A stretch of 64,000 nt of DNA from Plantago ovata (lineage: Eukaryota; Streptophyta; Magnoliopsida; Lamiales; Plantaginaceae), in contig CM051456.1 in assembly GCA_028274465.1 (NCBI GenBank), forward strand, positions 117,940,880-118,004,879, in the 5' to 3' direction. Position numbers and translations under genes: made by a program. The notes beneath the pieces were generated by a model. The model ran no database searches and had not been told where the DNA came from. It was given only the letters and a program-made list of their open reading frames with translations. Positions 10,364 through 23,700 of this stretch are shown here, piece by piece; within the stretch, counting starts at the first letter, position 1; each line of letters starts with the position of its first letter.

Positions 10364-12711
10364 CATATCCCAGAGTAAAAGAGAGTAAATAAGAACTGCT
10401 GACCAAAGGAAATGAAAAAAATAATCGATGATATAATGCATGTTTTGGCTACAAATTGGCATTTATAGATAGAATTAAAACCGCATTAGTAGAGCATGGC
10501 TTGCATATATACATCTCTGTCAAACACATTTTGGTCAAGTGGAATTCACATATATTGACAGTTCAACACCTAACTAGCTCTGGACTTTAAACCAAGATGA
10601 TTCCACTGATCTCGGAGCGTGCCTACCGGATTGATTTCTCTTCTGTAACGCCTATTGTACACATAACAGTACTCTTAATTAAGATCACTCATGCATTTTC
10701 AAACTGCATCCAGAATACCTTCGAATAGTTTGCGATACTCATTGTTATTGTCAAGGACACAACCACCTTCAAGTCTCATCCTATATACACTTGATTTGTG
10801 CTTATTATATTAATGTAGAAAAAGGATGGTTGTCCACTTCCGCAACATCTCTAACACCTGGTATTGCATGTTCCTTCACAGCAACCGATCTAATCTCACT
10901 GGATGCTGCCTCCGTTGCATAAGCCCCATAACTCTTTCTCCTTCTTCTTCGTTTTCTTCTTTTATCGTTTTCTTCTTTTATGTAATGTAGTTGCAGGCTG
11001 AAAAATACAGACTGTTGTTAAGAAGTTGCATGTATTTAAGTACTAGTAGTTCATATATATACAGATTACAGCTCTGGTACAGTCATGATGCATAATTACT
11101 ATCTTCACATACTAGTTTGTGTTTTTGTTTTTTTTTTAATTGTTTACGTATATCTTTTTCGGCCGTATTTTTAGATTGTTAATTTACGTTTTCCTTTTTG
11201 TCAAAACTTTATTTTGAATTCTACAACTAAATAAAACACCACACACATTATAACAAACTTCTAAATAACCGTTCTAAAATCAAACATAAATAATCTTTAA
11301 AAAAAGAGTAATTCACACAATCTTCTGCATATAAATACTTAAACAATCATTTGATTTCCCTTCTACGTTCATTTTGTTTTTTAATATATTTTCAAAGAAT
11401 GAGGGTTACTTACTGTTGGGGAGCAAAATAAATAGTGCAGCTTAAAGTTCAATTTGACATATTGAGTAAAGAGTAAAGTTGTTCAAAAACTTTTGTGTTG
11501 CAACTTGCAAGAAATAAAGTTGAATTTCAATAGAGTTAGGTGCTAGCTAGTTTACGTTGTGACATATGCATCGGCTGTTGCGTCATCTCAGTTTTATTGG
11601 CCCAGGTAAAGTGATCAGAGAAAGTTGATTAAAGACTTGCTACTTCTGTTACAAATTTTTTTATTTTTAAAGATTTGTAATATTATGTGTTTTATTAGTC
11701 TAAATCACCCAAAGAGGACTAGACTGGGGTGTCATGCATACATACTCCTCTACAGGTCATGCCATGTCATGGTTCCGATATTCTTTAAAAAAAAAAGAGA
11801 CAAGGTCTAAATCATAAAGAAAATTAGTACTTACAAAATAGACAAAATGTAAAACGTAAATACACGTGAATAATTGATGATTGAGACAGATAAAAAAATA
11901 AACTGTGTAAAATAAATCATTTTAGTGATAGTTTTACTGTCCAGAAAGGCTAACAAGGAACTATGGTTACATATGAAGTCTTGGTCAATGTATTATGGAG
12001 AAATTAACATGTTTATGCATAATTAGCACTTAAATTTCATGCGTAATAATTTGTTCTAATAGTAGTGAAATACTACTGTAGTACAGTAGTGTATAAATTT
12101 GGAACTTAATTAGTTAATTTATAAAATATTTCAAAAGTATACTGTTATTAAAAGAGAGTACATGCAGTAAACACATTAATTAATGAACTTGTTGAAGCTA
12201 GTTATATAGGATTATCCTTTTATTTTCATCCTGCACTTAATTAGGCATATTCAACCAGCATACGAAAAGCATGAATTAATAGGAGATGGATAAATTATCA
12301 TTTCTATTCAGTGTAATTCATAAAATTAAACTAAAGTAATAACAGACATGTTTGGGTTTGGGTTGAAGATTGTTGGCAAAATCAAACAAGATTTGTTAAT
12401 TTGTGTAAGAATATCATTATCAATGGATGGAGCATGTAATTTTGTCCAATCATCCTTTATCCTTTAATCACTAAATTACTTTTGCCCTCTTCATTTCTTA
12501 AAAAAAAAAGAAAAAAAGAAAAAAATGGGGGGTTGATTCAGATCTAGGGCTTAAAAGCATTTGCAGGAGAAATAAATTAATCATATGTAAGGGCAGAATT
12601 GCCGCAACTTAATGGAGTAACAATGAAACAGTTATTATTAGATGAAAATAATGAAATAGTAGTAGTAGTTGAACAAATTGTGAAAAGAGAATTGAACAGT
12701 TGATAAACAAA
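10364..12711. other. Downstream flank of the first ERF; possible small coding relic at 10699-10945
   Basis: Mostly AT-rich. On the minus strand about 10812-10945 is open and amino-acid-like, with a run of Arg/Lys followed by SYGAYATEAASSEIRS. Further downstream, 10779-10699 encodes a 26-residue open piece ending LFEGILDAV and a stop. I do not recognise either. The 11.4-12.7 kb part holds no gene and may contain the 3' untranslated exon of the ERF. Confidence 0.35.
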
Positions 12712-12751
12712 TTAGTACTTACTTGAGTAAGTAATAGTAGTGGTAGATGAA

Positions 12752-13255
12752 TCAACTTTGAGATAAGAGCTGATCCAACAATTCAGGTCCCAAATCTTCA
12801 AGAACAACAACATCCCTTTGAATTTGATCATCATCGTCACTTGTAGTACCTTGTAACTCTGGAATTCCAGTGCCAACATTACCTCCATAGCCACTTTGTC
12901 TCTTCATCTGACTATTCATCTTGTGAGTCTCCTTCAAGGTCTCCACAGGTGATGAACCTTTTTCACACCTGTAATTGATCTTTTGAAGAGACTCCACCAC
13001 TTGCTCCCAAGGAAAGTTTAGTGGCACAGAAGGCCCTCGAGTCGCAAACGCAGCTTGATCGTAGGCCAAGGCGGCTTCCTCTGCTGTATCGAACGTGCCG
13101 AGCCAAACCCTCATCCCGTTCCTAGTTGAGTCCCTTATCTCGGCTGCGTACTTGCCCCATGGACGCTTTCTTACGCCGATGTAACGTTGCTTTGTTGCAG
13201 TACTTTCACTGTGAGTACTGTTTGATTCTGATTGCTTGGAATGTGAAAACTCCAT
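12752..13255 (-). CDS. ERF transcription factor, group IXc type, copy 1 (167 aa)
   Basis: A single AP2/ERF DNA-binding domain spans residues 24-81 ([10 protein letters not shown] at 25-34, WLGTF at 51-55, [11 protein letters not shown] from 64). Ala37 and Asp42 mark the ERF rather than the DREB class, which in this family bind GCC-box promoters. The C terminus [17 protein letters not shown] (148-164) is the EDLL activation motif typical of the small ERF95-98 and ERF1/ORA59 relatives. An Asp run (140-143) precedes it. The first Met fits the family, which has short N termini, and lies about 175 bp below a TATA-like box. It should act in the nucleus, probably as an activator in jasmonate/ethylene defence; this role is inferred from the family. 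It is paralogous to 25992-26468 and 47140-47706 on the same strand. No intron interrupts the frame, but a GTAAGT lies 30 nt past the stop. Confidence 0.96.
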   Translation of the reverse strand: MEFSHSKQSESNSTHSESTATKQRYIGVRKRPWGKYAAEIRDSTRNGMRVWLGTFDTAEEAALAYDQAAFATRGPSVPLNFPWEQVVESLQKINYRCEKGSSPVETLKETHKMNSQMKRQSGYGGNVGTGIPELQGTTSDDDDQIQRDVVVLEDLGPELLDQLLSQS

Positions 13256-13358
13256 TGATGATTACTAATACTAGTACAGTAATTTGATTAATTTGGATGG
13301 TTCAATTCTATACCTTTTAAGGCAGAAAAGGATGGAGGAGATAGTACTTTTTTGGCTA

Positions 13359-13397
13359 TGAGTGAGTGAGTGAGTGAATGAGAGAGAGAGAGAGAGC
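13359..13397 (-). repeat. GA/CT microsatellite in the ERF copy 1 leader
   Basis: GAGT and GA repeats on the plus strand (CT on the transcribed strand) lie between the TATA-like box and the start codon. They would fall in the 5' untranslated region. CT-rich leaders are common in plant genes. Confidence 0.8.
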
Positions 13398-13429
13398 GCG
13401 ATAATTGATATTCTGGCATTCAGAGGCAA

Positions 13430-13438
13430 CTATTTAAG
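13430..13438 (-). promoter_or_regulatory. TATA-like box of ERF copy 1
   Basis: CTTAAATAG on the minus strand, about 175 bp upstream of the start codon. Just upstream on that strand is GGGGGGCAAAGGC; a similar GGGGCAAATGC lies at the matching place of ERF copy 2. Confidence 0.5.
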
Positions 13439-16400
13439 ATGCCTTTGCCCCCCTTCATTACTATGAGCCTTTACACCTTCTGTACTATACTCAATAAATC
13501 AAGATGATTTTAGAAAGATAATAGTAACACTAGTATTGATCTTATTGGAGTTATCATGGTTACTGATTGATAATAAAAATGTACGAGAGTTTGGGGTTTG
13601 TAATCTTATCGGAGTTATCAGGCTGACTGATAGATAACAAAAATGTAGCACATGAAAGTTTGGGGTTTCGAGGTTGTATGACTGTGTCAAACAAAAAAGT
13701 ATACATCTTATCCTGGCAGTGAAAACTGAAAACAAATATAAATTTACTTCATTGTTTTTATATTACAAATAATTTAATTCATTGTATTAGTTAAGTTATG
13801 TTTAAGAGTTATAAAGATTACCGAGTGTAATGGTGTCGTAGTAACACATGAGAGTTAGGAAATTCGAACAGGCATAAACTTATATAGGTTTATTTGAAAT
13901 TATAATGTTGAAATAGTCTATAAGTAAAATAAAATTACTATAGATAGATTGACGTTAAAAAAAAAATCACCTGTCTTTAAACAGAGATAATAAAGAATAT
14001 ATTAGTAGCTTATTGTGATCAATGGGGTACATGCCTTGTTTTATACCCATGGAGGCTTGAAATTGAAATATAAAGTTGTTGATAAAGAACACAACTTGAC
14101 TAATTTCAAGTCAACAATGCAAATCAGAAACATACTTAAGCTGGTTGAATAATATTGAAGTAGAAGATGGTAATGGCTGGTTTCAATTATTTTGATTTCA
14201 GTACGTATGTGATGTGGTTGTCGAGTGGTTAGCACTCCTCTGGTCCATTTGAAGCTTTTTTAAGGGATCACGATCACTTTATCTTCATTTAAAGAAAATA
14301 ATATAATATTAAATTGTGTGGTGTATTATATTGGTAAAGTTGTAAATATTTGATAAAATATGAAATAGAAGGTAAAAATTGATGATAAAGTGGGAAAGAG
14401 AAACAATAAGTTATTGGTTAGTGGGATAAAAAATTTATATTTTTTGGTTAGGAAGATTATAATGGACGTAAAAAATAGAAATTTAGAAATATTATTATTA
14501 TTATTATTATTATTTTATTTTATTTTTAAACGGCAAAACAACTTTTATTAATTATCAAGTATAATAAATGCTCTCATACGATTACAATTAATCATGGAGC
14601 ATATTATTATTAACAGGAATATTATTCAACCCACAAAAGCTGAGGACCAGAACTTTTAATTCAATCTTTGACAAGCCAGATGCTTTAAATCATTGCAACT
14701 TGCAAGTCTTACATCACCTCTGCGTGCCAAAGCATTGTTTGCCTATACGTCTTCAATGATTGTAGTATGTCCAATTTATATGCTTCCCAAATTTTCAAAT
14801 TAGTGGGTTTTTTATTTCTTTAGAAGGATAATTGTTTCGTGATCTTTTGTAGACATTTTGAGATTTTCCGAAATGTTTTAGAAATTAAATGAAAATTTTG
14901 TGAAGAACATATTTAAGACACTTTCGAATTATATTCATATGAATAGAGGAAACACACGATTAAGAGGAAGATAAGAAAATGAGTAATGATTCTTTCCTAA
15001 CTAGTATGGGGTTCGATTCCTGACTAAGATATAAGGTGGTTTAGATGTGGAGTTATAAAATGATGCATGTTATTTGTATAGTACATTTATTTAGTAATGT
15101 AAGAATATACGTAATATATTGAGAAGTTGACAAAAATTAATATAAATATAGAATACATACCGATTGGATTACAATGGAAATGGAAAGGGCAATTAGCACT
15201 CTAGTCTAACGGCGGCCGGACAAGCCCGCAGTGATTCTATGCATAACTTTGTCATTATTAATAAGCTTTGTCAGTCGGACGTGTTAGAATTAATTTGGAT
15301 AAAAAAATAATAAGAAAATATTACTTTTTTTTTAATCTTTCGAAACAGTGAAAAATACACAATTTAAGTAGTAATATTAGAGAATTGATTTGTGTGTATT
15401 TAATGTTATAGGTGGGTGATAAAGTTTGAAAAATATTAATAAATTCGTGATAAAGAAGAAATAAATAATAAATAATTCATGATTGAATGAAAATATTTAA
15501 TTTTGAGAGTTATAAAGTTTGTAAAATGATGCTGAAAAACGGAAATTACAAATTTATTGTTGATATGGAGTAAGTATAATACTACCACACCACTCACTAA
15601 TTAAATGAGATTGTTTTGGCACTTGAGGTTACAACTTACAATAAATACTTATACTACTACAAAGTACTTCTAATAAAATAAAACATAAAGCAAAGAGCAA
15701 AGGTGAGTTGACAAGATTTATACCACTGCAGGACTACTACTTATATTAGAAACAACCCTAAGCTGCTGCAGTTACTTTCAGAAAAGGACAATGATGATGA
15801 AATGAAAAGTAATAAAGCTTTTTTATTAGGGAGAGACCACCAAACAAATTAAGATGATTTCTAGTCATATTAGAAACAACGCCAAAACGGATAACCTGAG
15901 CTTCAAACAGAAAGCATAATAATGATGACATCAATCCCTTTTGCATCATATATATATATATAAAAGGGTCAGGTACTATATTCGATTTGACGTCATTTCT
16001 AATACGACAAAATATCAGGTGAATCCTGTGGTTTCCCAAAAAAATAAAATTGATAGAAGTACAAAATATTCCTTCTTTCCTTAAAAGTCCACCGCTTATT
16101 CATTCATTTTATTTCATTTACCAAGATTGGTAGGCTAAGCTTAACATGTTGTGTCCCACCTATGACCTTGTCCTGAAGCGGCTGCGGTAGCAACTTGGAC
16201 ATAAATAATTGATCGTCCTTTGTACGATCAGACCAAATCGCCACAAAGAACAAGATATTTTTCTAAATTACACTTCCACCCCATACTCCCCTATTTCATC
16301 TATTCACACCTACATACTATACACCTCTATCTCATGAACTCTCGAATAAACCTCCTAACTTCACAAGTAAACTCATAATTTTGAAATTAAGATATGAAAT

Positions 16401-17697
16401 GTATTCAATGATATTTTCATGCAAGTGATATTGTTAACTACAATTTCAAAATCGAGGATAAATATGATGCCAGAAACAAACAACACATACATTCTTTATT
16501 TTTCGAAGGCAAATAATTAGTTAATCAAACTTTATTGATGAATGATTGAATAGACTATGAAAGCTTCTTGGCTCGTTAGAAACAAACAAAACAACTAGAG
16601 GTGATGAATTTATTATGGCCTACTTTTACGTTCGATCAGAATAGCAGCGGTTGAACAATTAATTTTATAAATACATTGACAGCCTGACAAATTGTTTCAA
16701 GACTCTCCTCACACCTTGATTGTATATGAAACATACATGTCCGATGGTGACTGACACAACCACATGCTACCAATTGTCAACCACCATTATTTATACTTTT
16801 TAGATCTACAGTTAATAGATCTACATAGACTGTTTAGCCAATAAATTATTAAATTACGCAAGTAGACAAAGTATCCAATATTACCAGTCACATATATAAT
16901 TGTAACAAACTTACATTATTATAGCGAACCATGCGAAGGGTAGAGATTTCGGACCTGATGAATGCCGGTTGCGTGCTATGGGGAAAGTCTAAAAGGAGTT
17001 GTGAGCATTTGTAGTTGTTGCAAGTTCAGTGAGGTCGATCGATATGTAAACGAGACGACTATATATAGATAGAATGAATGGTACCACGCGCGTAGCCTAT
17101 ATTCCAAAAAGAATTCTATCCTTGGCACTAGTTTAATGTTCTTTGCTTTTTCTAATTCTAGTATATATGCTTTTTTTGGTCATCAATGCAACGTAACTCT
17201 TATATTTGTCTTCTTCCGTCGGCGTATGCCCAAGTAGCCAATCAGATTTCATTTATAGTCTAAGATTATAAGATTGTGACTCGGTCTATAGGATTTCGGA
17301 ATATGAATACCCATACTAGATTCAATTCAATATATACCAACATTTCAAAAGGTTCTTTGAATGAATAATAACAATGGAATAATAACAATGGAAAAAATTG
17401 GCACTATACATTTTGGCAATCAATTGGTCCTCCAGAATCATTAAAATTTCGCGGTGCGGTTTAATAATTGGCCATTAATTTGTCCAAAACTACTAAAATT
17501 TTGGGTTAATAATATCAACTTATATAGATATTTAATTGTTTTTATCTCTTTTAAGTTCATTGATTCAACTTTTATTAACACCTGAATGTATATCCTAAAC
17601 TTAGACAAATGGATACATAATCTACGTGAAGAGATAATTATAGCATATATTTCACATGCTTTATACTTAGAAAAACACACTTGTTCAACATGTAGAA
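13439..17697. other. Intergenic with SINE-like scraps
   Basis: No gene. A tRNA-like A-box head occurs at about 14213-14240 (GTGGTTGTCGAGTGGTTAGC). A B-box-like GGGTTCGATTCC-type stretch at 15008-15020 is followed by a body (to about 15110) that resembles 18625-18750. ATT repeats lie at 14483-14515. The remainder is AT-rich without recognisable features. Confidence 0.45.
14990..15125 (+). mobile_element. SINE-like fragment
   Basis: GGGGTTCGATTCCTGAC resembles a tRNA B box and is followed by AAGGTGGTTTAGATGTGGAG. The copy at 18625-18750 has the same order, GGATTTAATCCCTAG then GGGGCGGTTTAGGTGTGGAA. Two diverged copies with a tRNA-like promoter part suggest a SINE family, but ends and target duplications are not clear. 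Confidence 0.35.
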
Positions 17698-17886
17698 ATA
17701 AGAATATATATCAAGGAAGGTCAACTTGGAGAAGTTGCAATCCATTTTGTCTATATAGAAGCTAACAGGGTGGCTAACCATATTGCTAAAGAAGCCATAA
17801 GAAGAACTTTTGGTAGAATTTCACCGATTCAAGACTCTATGCAATTTGTTTGGGACCATACTCCCATTTGGATGAATGTATATTAA
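17698..17886 (+). pseudogene. RNase H-like (RVT_3) C-terminal fragment
   Basis: An open frame ending with TAA at 17884-17886 encodes HFVYIEANRVANHIAKEA, matching the hallmark F-x-REANRVADxLAKEA of the RNase H-like domain found at the ends of plant LINE-type ORF2 proteins and in free-standing RVT_3 proteins. Only the last 56 or so residues remain and nothing upstream continues it. It ends with a short tail containing WDHTPIWMNVY. It is probably a 5'-truncated LINE relic, but no tail or target duplication was identified. Confidence 0.75.
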
Positions 17887-19208
17887 GTATGGATACTTTT
17901 TCTTCTACGGTACCACGATACAATTACTACAACTCTTTCAAAAGTTCGAACTGTTGGAAAGGTACGTAATAATTGTCATTTTTATTAATTCTCCAAGAAA
18001 GAGAGGCCATGACCTGGGTTAAAAGAAAAAGCTTGGGTCTAAAATTTAATTTGTGAACTTAAAGTTTTTAATTTGAGACGAATCCGACTAATTTTTTTTA
18101 AAATCCGTTCAAATAGAAATAAATACATTATGGGTCGTGATACTTCATATAAATGATATAATATAATGATCAACAATGACTCCATAAATAAATTAATAGC
18201 CATTCTTATATTAATGGAGGGTTAAGCTGGGTTGTAAACTTGTAAGCATGCCGCGTGCGTATAGTCCGGTCCGTCGAAAGTTTTGGTTTATTTGCATATA
18301 CAGCCCAGTAAATAAAAGTTTTCTTTAGCCCACTAAGCTGTTCTTCGATCTTTTTTCTTTAGGCACTTTTAAAACATTCAACAAGTTTTATTGGATCTAC
18401 TTCAAAACAAAAAAAATATTATAATAAAATTGGCGGTTTATTAGATGCTATTTCTCTGTAAATCTTTATTAAAAGTTATTATCTGTTTTTTTTTTTTACG
18501 TCTTTAAGTAATTTTTTACTACTTAATTTCACTGTTTATGTAGTTGCTTCTCTAAAAGCAGATTAACCGTTATAAGCTAAAAATCATCAAGTTGATTTTG
18601 GATCTTAAGGCACCATATGAATAGGAAGGGTGAAGAAGAGGTGCAGGATTTAATCCCTAGCGAAGACATGGGGCGGTTTAGGTGTGGAAATATAAGATGG
18701 TATAGAATATTGTATAACAGTAGTGTAGTGGTAGTTGTAATATAAAATGAAAAAGGAAAAGGTAAGAAAATGCTAATTCCAACTTTTATTGTTTATAGCA
18801 CCTAATATTTTTGCTTAAAATCAACGTTTTATAAGTTTAAGCAAAAGCAATCAATAATTGATTTTGATATGCACTTGCAAACACTATCTTAGTCACGTCC
18901 AAGTTTACCATTTACTTATTGACTTCTGACCTCAAATTAGTATTAAATCTTACCCAAAAATAACATTTCAATTTATATTATAAGAGTAAAAAGATTATAT
19001 GTTTATAATAATTTAAAAATTACCTTTTTATATGTTTTATGATGAATTCGAGTCAACTAAAAACTGGTTAATGCATCTCCTACCAGAAAATCTGTTTGTC
19101 GGCTAATCCTTATAAATTCGAGTTGTGGATTGTTTAATTAAAAGATGAATGAATTATTATAAGTGAGGTATTTTTAGAATAAAAAATAAAAAAGTATGAC
19201 ATATATAA
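17887..19208. other. Intergenic, with SINE-like piece at 18625-18750 and hAT-like scraps
   Basis: The SINE-like piece is similar to 14990-15125. The stretch ending GCACTTGCAAACACTA near 18892 resembles termini of MITE scraps at 23.3 and 32.6 kb. No gene is visible. Confidence 0.4.
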
Positions 19209-19371
19209 TTTTTTTAAACATCAGATCTATCTATCCTATTCCTACCCCTACACTAATCTTTTACCACCTTGAATCTTCAAATACACCTACACCAATCTTA
19301 TGTCACCGTCATAGTTCGAACCTTTGACCTCTCCTTAATACTTCGGTAGCGTTACCACCTGACCACCTTAT
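19209..19371 (-). mobile_element. tRNA-derived SINE, minus strand
   Basis: Read on the minus strand it has an A-box-like GGTGGTCAGGTGGTAACGC and a B-box-like AAAGGTTCGAACTATG. The body GTGTAGGGGTAGGAATAGG then AGATCTGATGTTT ends in an A-rich tail (T run on the plus strand at 19208-19215). The same body occurs in the SINE at 43876-44057, which has a clean target duplication. No clear target duplication remains here. Confidence 0.65.
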
Positions 19372-19807
19372 GACTAAAAAATGAGGTGCCTTACTATTGT
19401 AGTAAAATAAATAAATAAATAGTAGTGAGTGGAGTGATAATGTTATAAATATAATTGTATGATGGAGGTATTGGTTATAATAAATATTTAATTTTTGGAA
19501 TGGAGAGGTTCTGACCAATATTTAAAATATTCAGAACATAAAGTTTTAGAGATAAACCACGCCTTACAATAACAAAGCAGTATATCTTTATAAAATCTTA
19601 CAGATCAACGAGTCATTGAATTTCTCATTACATCTTAGTTGTAAGAATGTTTTTGTAGTTGTAGTATCTCTTTAATTAAAGTAATAATATAATAAGCCGG
19701 TTGATTTACTTAATTGATTGACCTACCAATCAATTTTAATCCGTTGATCTTGCTTATTCAATTTCAATCTGGTGCGTACATGTGTCATTAGCTAATTAAA
19801 AGATGTA

Positions 19808-19965
19808 GGGTTCGAATCTTGTTGGCGTGATTTTTCTCCATTATTTTATTATTATTTTTGTTGAAGGTGTTTGGTTCGAATCTTGTTGGCGTGATTTTTC
19901 TCTATTATTGTATCATTATTTTAGGTGAAGTTGTTGGGTTCGAATCGTATTGACGTAATTTTTTT
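19808..19965 (+). repeat. Three tandem 64-bp units with a tRNA B-box-like core
   Basis: GGTTCGAATCTTGTTGGCGT recurs at 19809, 19873 and, changed in three bases, at 19937, spaced by exactly 64 bp. Each core is followed by a T-rich tract. GGTTCGAATC fits an RNA polymerase III B box. A related single copy lies near 45385 (GGTTTGGATCTTGTTGGC). Confidence 0.8.
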
Positions 19966-20775
19966 CTTTTTTATTTATTCTCTTCTTATATTTTTATTTT
20001 TAACATAAAGTTGTATGACATATTATTTTTAATTTTAAAAATAACCATGATATGTTCTTATAAAAAAATACATACTTCCTCCGTCCAATAATAAATGTAA
20101 CACTTGATTTTGTTGACTTTTTCGATGGTCATTTTGACAATAAATTATTCTTAAATCATACGATAAAAATAACAAAAAACATCATATTATGAAACTAGAA
20201 TGTTTATATGAAGCACTTGACAATATATTCAACTGATGAAGAATACCAATTAACATGCGAAAAAGATGCATTGCAGATTTTGAAGTTGAGTGTTTTCAAA
20301 GTCTAGAGATGTATCTGATGGTTCTTAACTCATCGGAAGAGTACTTTTCGTATGTCTAATATAGTTCAATTCAAAACTATTAATTGCATAACTACAAAAA
20401 CTATATACATTTATAACACACCATTTGTATTAAGTTTAATTACTCAATTAGTTATTTTTTATTACGTTTAAAGTCATTAGATGAATATTATTCACTCCAT
20501 TTATTTCAATATATTATTTAATAAAATAATAATGTTTTACAAGATTACGTTTCACACGCCGTTTCTAGTACTTTAATACTACTAGGTAGCGTGGTGAGTA
20601 ATTTTGCCATGCAATTTGCATTTACTTTGATTCATTTGTTACTTAGGTATTTGGTAATTAGACTTGGCCCATAGCCCGTGACCCTTTAGGGTATATTTCT
20701 TATTTATTCTATTAGTCGAGTTTAATCAACACATTAGGTTAATAGCTAGTTAGGACTGTGTTAATTATCTATCTA
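19966..20775. other. Intergenic, nothing firm
   Basis: A Stowaway-like left end (ACTTCCTCCGTCCAATAATA near 20085) is present, but I could not locate its partner end. No gene. Confidence 0.4.
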
Positions 20776-23700
20776 TCTATATTTTTATTATATAAAAGAG
20801 AGTCTCCCATGCCTACAAACGAATTTAATTACCAATCAAAATCATTTATTCTATCCGAACCTAATCCAATCTTATCTGTCATTTTAATATTTTTTGAATT
20901 TATTTTAATTAGATCCAAACCTAATTCCACACCTATTACCAATATCACACCTATTAAATAAGCACTAATTGTCTCTCATTAATTACGTTCTGCCTCTTAA
21001 TTACTTTATTTACATGAGTTACATGTTGCATCTCTTTACTTCATTTAAATTAAGGTTCTTCTAATTAGTTAATCACTATTAAGAGTTCACTGATGAAAAT
21101 CAACCCACAACACAGAGAACGCCTCCCCCTCCCTTATATTTATTTTCTATATTCTACTAATTTAGAGTATAATTGGACTTTGATTCTCCCAACTCTTTTA
21201 ATTTTGCATTTAATCATTTTGCTATTCTTATTCTGAAAACTTAACTGCAAAATATTAAAACGTTTGTGATTATTAATAAAAATAAATCATTTGCAGTGTC
21301 TACTTATAAGCCTCGAGAATAGAGATATCTAAATTGATCTGAATTTAAAATTGAAACCGAATTTGAATTATGATTAACTATGTGAATTTTGATAAATCAT
21401 TTGCATTGTCTACTCATAAGCTTCAAGAATAGAGATGCCAAACTTTATCCGAATTTAAAATTGAAACCGAATTTGAATTCTAATCAACTATTTGAATTTT
21501 GAGCTGATACTTGATTCGTAATCACCCAATTCGAGATTAACCAAATAAATTTGATTCAAAACCATTCGATTCAAAATCATCCTAATTAAATTTGACTGGA
21601 ATTAACTAGATGCGAATAAACTTGACCCAAACTTATCCATTTAGACCAATTCAAATTTACCCGAATAAAATATATAAAGAATATATAACTATTTTTCTTT
21701 TATAATGAATAAATCACGCTAAATTGCAATTGTAATAATTTCTAATGTTTCATTTCATTTATAAAATCAATTTGAATTCGAATTGGTCCGATCCGAGTGA
21801 TCTCGATTCGATGCGAAGTCAATCTGAAATTTATAATCCACAATATCTGAACTCGACCAAGACCCAACATTCAAACACATCAGAACTCGATCCAAAGTTG
21901 ACATGGAACATAAACATAAACGCAAATGACAACCCAAACAACATGATCTTTATTCAATCAAAAGTTTCCTAGGTCCAATTAGAGCTGGCAAAATTGACCT
22001 GAACTTTAAATTCAATTCGAAGTCTAACCTATTATTGTTGTCAACTATCCAAACTTTCATCCAATATCTGAGTCAAAATCACCCGAGTCAAGATTAATCG
22101 AATAAATCATGATCTGAATCTCCCGATTCGAAATTACCCTAACTAAAATTGGCCTAAATTCATCCGATTCGAATTAGATTTGACCTCATGATCAACTCAT
22201 TCAATCTAATTAAATTAACTTAGTTAAATTTGTAAGGAATATATAACTAATTTCATTTAAAATGAATACTTATTTCATATATATACCACTAACTTGCAAT
22301 ACATATTTTGAAGTTGTAATAATTTATAGTTTTCATTGCAAGAATAGTTTTATATTTCATTTTTTCAATTAATTTGAGTCCGAATTGACCCGATCTAAAT
22401 GGATCTTATATGAAAATTATAGTATTATTAACACCCGAATCCGGTTAAGATTCAAAATCAATCCAACCCAAATGCAATCCGAAATAAAACCACTAATCCG
22501 AACATTTCAATCCGCATCCAATCAGAGTGCCCAAAGATAAGAACTACCAATATTGGGTTTCTCTATTCGAAGCAAATCCGAACAATCTATTTGCTATGTC
22601 TACTCATAAGCATCAAGAATAAAATGTCAAAATTGCAACCTACTATCCCACTCTATACCTCCTCAATAAATTCCGACGAAGTCTTTGACAAATTAATTAA
22701 GCAGATTATTACTTGAATGAAATTAATTGAGGTTCTAACCTATGTAGCCTTAAAGCTCCAATTAAGTCAGAAAGTACATCTAATAAAAGATACTTATGGA
22801 GGTTTTTTTGGGCTACTATTTAATAGCTCATGGGACGTCTACTAAATAGTAGCACCCATTTAAGCCCCAAATTATTTTTAAAAAAGTTGTTTAATTAAAA
22901 TTTTTAGTAGACAAAGTAATAACGGACTAACATATGAGACCTACATAGAAGCCTCAATTAAGCGATAAACCATTGGAAGCTTTAATTTGAGAAGAGCTTT
23001 TTTTGGACTTGTATATTTAAAAACTCAATTAAGGCACAAACCATAAAGAGTGCCATAAACCAATCCTTTTATACTCACATATACCCAAGACATAAAATTA
23101 TTACGCCTGTCTCCTCAAAATTCACAATAGTCTCTCTCTCTTTCTACTCTTTCAATTCTGAATTCTACAACTCAATTAAAAATTATTGAACCGATTTAAT
23201 TCTAACTATTGCAATAGTTTAAATTTAAAATAAGTGGCTTAATTTAAAGAGAAGTGGATAAAGTTGGATTATTAGAGAATTTCATGGGTGTTTGCAAAAA
23301 ACTACATAAATGTTAGATAAGTTGTAGAATTAGTGTTTGCAAACCTAACTTTTTGGATAAAAAACAACTAAAATTCAGCTTAGTTTAAGGAGAAACGACT
23401 TAAGGAGGTACAATCTAACCTCTCCAGATTCAACTTATCTAGCTTAATTAAAGAGAATCGACCAGTTTATAAGCTATTGCAAACACTAAAAAAAACTATT
23501 TGAATTCTAATTCAAAATATTATGACCAACTATCTAAAATTTTAACTCAGTACCCGATCTTAATCACCCAATTTGTAACAATGAAAAACAAATTGATACA
23601 TACTCTTCACTATCTAATTAAATTTGACACATCTCGAGATTCTTATAAGAAAACAAATTGATAGATACTCTTCCCTATATAATCAAAATTAATTAGATGC

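Noticed and set aside
20085..20240. Stowaway MITE at 20.1 kb
   Set aside because: Only a left end is convincing; no matching right end with TA was found.
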